This document shows, one piece after another, positions 6,192 to 7,250 of a stretch of DNA of 7,250 nucleotides (position 1 is its first letter; every line of letters begins with the position of its first letter). Made by a program: the position numbers and the translations under genes. The stretch comes from Bacteriovoracaceae bacterium (lineage in GTDB: Bacteria > Bdellovibrionota > Bacteriovoracia > Bacteriovoracales > Bacteriovoracaceae). The stretch covers positions 1-7,250 of the forward strand of contig JAGSHJ010000149.1 in assembly GCA_023954595.1 (NCBI GenBank). Reading direction: 5' to 3'. The notes under the pieces were generated by a model. That model saw only the letters and a program-made list of their open reading frames with translations, did no database searches and was not told the DNA's origin.

Positions 6192-6923
6192 ATGAAGGCT
6201 CTTTCAATTATATTTCTTTTTATATCTTGTGCAGGATTAAAAACTGAGCACTGCTCTAATGAAGGAGCAAAAAATCATGCCAAACAACTTGCAAGCAAGC
6301 TAGTCTCCCCGGATGATCTTATTGATATAAGAGCAAATTCTTGCAACCACTCAGATAACTACTCCTCTGAAGAATACACATCAAGTTTCAATAAGGCCTA
6401 TCAAACAGAGCTTAGAAAAAGCTGTTCTCCCAGTCATGTAGCAAAACTTGCTGCAAAAGATGGTAGCGCCCAAGTGATGAATTTTGGTATTTGTGAAAAC
6501 TACGCTGATGTTAATAGACTCGAAGCGATTTACAAAAAACAGAGAGAGAATAGTTTTAAAGTTAAAAACAACCAACAGCGATTTACGACACTAGCTTCAG
6601 TTCAACAGCAAAAAGAGCCAGAGCATCTAGGTAATCTCATACTTTCTCAGCGCTCTTTTAGGGTGAAGGACAAGGCCTATGAGACCAATTGTAAAATCAT
6701 TGACGACATGGCCATAGGCACGATCCTGCCAGAGCTTGCAGATGACACGGCCAACTTCAATGCCTTCTTTCAATTTGATTACTTTGATACGGCCAATAGA
6801 AAAATTGGATCTGAAAAGCAACACGCAAGTATAACAATTTTTGATATGAGTAGCGAGTTGGAGTCCTCAGGACTCCCTAGAGATACTGATCGCTGTATTC
6901 TTACTTACCTCGACTCGCATTAA
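6192..6923 (+). CDS. Putative lipoprotein, unknown function
   Basis: This gene encodes 243 residues. The N-terminus is a short signal sequence ending FISCAG at 10-15. Cys13 fits a lipobox (I-S-C) with a less usual Phe at -3, so lipidation and an outer- or inner-membrane anchor are likely but not certain. The segment at about 66-115 (FNKAYQ, then Cys78 and Cys101 around a KDG...FGIC stretch, then YAD) faintly resembles the Cys-Gly-Tyr spacing of DUF2799-type lipoproteins. This is a weak impression, not an identification. The rest is polar, with a Gln/Lys-rich linker at about 115-145 and further Cys at 167 and 235. AGAGG (6181-6185) lies 6 bases before the ATG, and only 11 bases separate it from the aroC stop, so the two are probably co-transcribed. 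The 3' end overlaps the converging sulfatase-type gene by 23 bp. Confidence 0.8.
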   Translation: MKALSIIFLFISCAGLKTEHCSNEGAKNHAKQLASKLVSPDDLIDIRANSCNHSDNYSSEEYTSSFNKAYQTELRKSCSPSHVAKLAAKDGSAQVMNFGICENYADVNRLEAIYKKQRENSFKVKNNQQRFTTLASVQQQKEPEHLGNLILSQRSFRVKDKAYETNCKIIDDMAIGTILPELADDTANFNAFFQFDYFDTANRKIGSEKQHASITIFDMSSELESSGLPRDTDRCILTYLDSH

Positions 6924-7250
6924 ATAGCTGGCGAAGATAGAAGTCGGCCACACTCAATGATGACCTATAAGTTCTATAGAGATTATCTAATTTTAGCTCA
7001 CTCTTCGACTCTACCTTTGGCATCTGTCCCCAGTTATACTTCTCACCTCTATATACAAGTCCCTCTTTAGAAGCGTAGATAGATGCTCCAAGAGCATAGC
7101 TTTCTGATGGAGAGAATAGATCTTCTCCGAATGCTACAAAAGGAGTGTCTGAAAGGGCCAAATTATAAAGCGTCGGGAAGATATCCTCATGACTTCCTAG
7201 CTTCGTTTTATCATAGCTCCGAGGTCTGATGTGCTCAGGTGCATAGATAT
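6901..7250 (-). CDS. Sulfatase/alkaline-phosphatase superfamily protein, C-terminal part (YejM/LtaS-like)
   Basis: The minus-strand frame stays open from the right edge of the window to TAA at 6903-6901, giving 115 residues; the start lies beyond the window. The visible fragment begins IYAPEHIRPRSY and contains GSHEDIFPTLYNLA (His20, Asp22, Pro25-Thr26 of the fragment) followed by FGEDLF (40-45). The S-H-x-D-xx-PTL...G-x-DLF arrangement is characteristic of the C-terminal end of the catalytic domain in membrane-anchored sulfatase-fold proteins such as YejM/PbgA, LtaS and phosphoglycerol or phosphoethanolamine transferases. The metal-binding Asp residues and the catalytic Ser/Thr would lie upstream, so substrate and activity cannot be judged. 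The tail is polar and ends ASRGK. A TTG at 7161 can look like a start, but it falls inside this conserved domain (Asn-Leu-Ala) and is not one. Confidence 0.78.
   Translation of the reverse strand, partial: IYAPEHIRPRSYDKTKLGSHEDIFPTLYNLALSDTPFVAFGEDLFSPSESYALGASIYASKEGLVYRGEKYNWGQMPKVESKSELKLDNLYRTYRSSLSVADFYLRQLFNASRGK

Noticed and set aside
6901..7161. A complete 86-residue minus-strand protein starting at TTG 7161
   Set aside because: The frame is open to the window edge, and the residues upstream of 7161 hold the conserved SHEDIFPT segment, so the TTG is an internal Leu.

Overview
The window is compact, AT-leaning bacterial chromosome (roughly 40% G+C by eye). Genes abut or overlap, and several encode exported proteins with hydrolase-like motifs. 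The exported zinc peptidase, the secreted protein-glutaminase-like enzyme and the moderate-to-low G+C suggest a Gram-negative Bdellovibrionota-type predator, perhaps a Bacteriovorax/Halobacteriovorax relative. That placement is inferred from protein style only; no rRNA or other marker gene is present.

Region 1 (1-2680, + strand) is a tight three-gene run. It holds the 3' end of an AstD-like succinylglutamate-semialdehyde dehydrogenase, a 12-TM major facilitator transporter, and an ABC ATPase with a C-terminal TOBE-like extension. Successive genes overlap by 26 and 23 bp, which suggests co-transcription and translational coupling. No ABC permease is visible, so the partner of the ATPase is unknown.

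Region 2 (2681-5123) is a block of three exported proteins. The first is a HELGH zinc metallopeptidase, preceded by a long imperfect hairpin that ends two bases before its ATG. The second is a small two-cysteine secreted protein on the opposite strand; its stop codon interlocks with that of the peptidase. A divergent intergenic region with an operator-like dyad leads to the third, a secreted protein whose central Cys-His-Asp pattern matches protein-glutamine glutaminase (protein deamidase) enzymes.

Region 3 (5124-7250) holds aroC (chorismate synthase, in an unusually short form), a likely lipoprotein 11 bp downstream, and, convergent and overlapping it by 23 bp, the C-terminal end of a sulfatase/alkaline-phosphatase superfamily protein of the YejM/LtaS type that runs off the right edge.

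The best leads are the deamidase-like secreted enzyme, the hairpin covering the translation start of the peptidase, the permease-less ABC ATPase coupled to an MFS gene, and the shortened chorismate synthase. I found no mobile element, CRISPR array, tRNA or rRNA.
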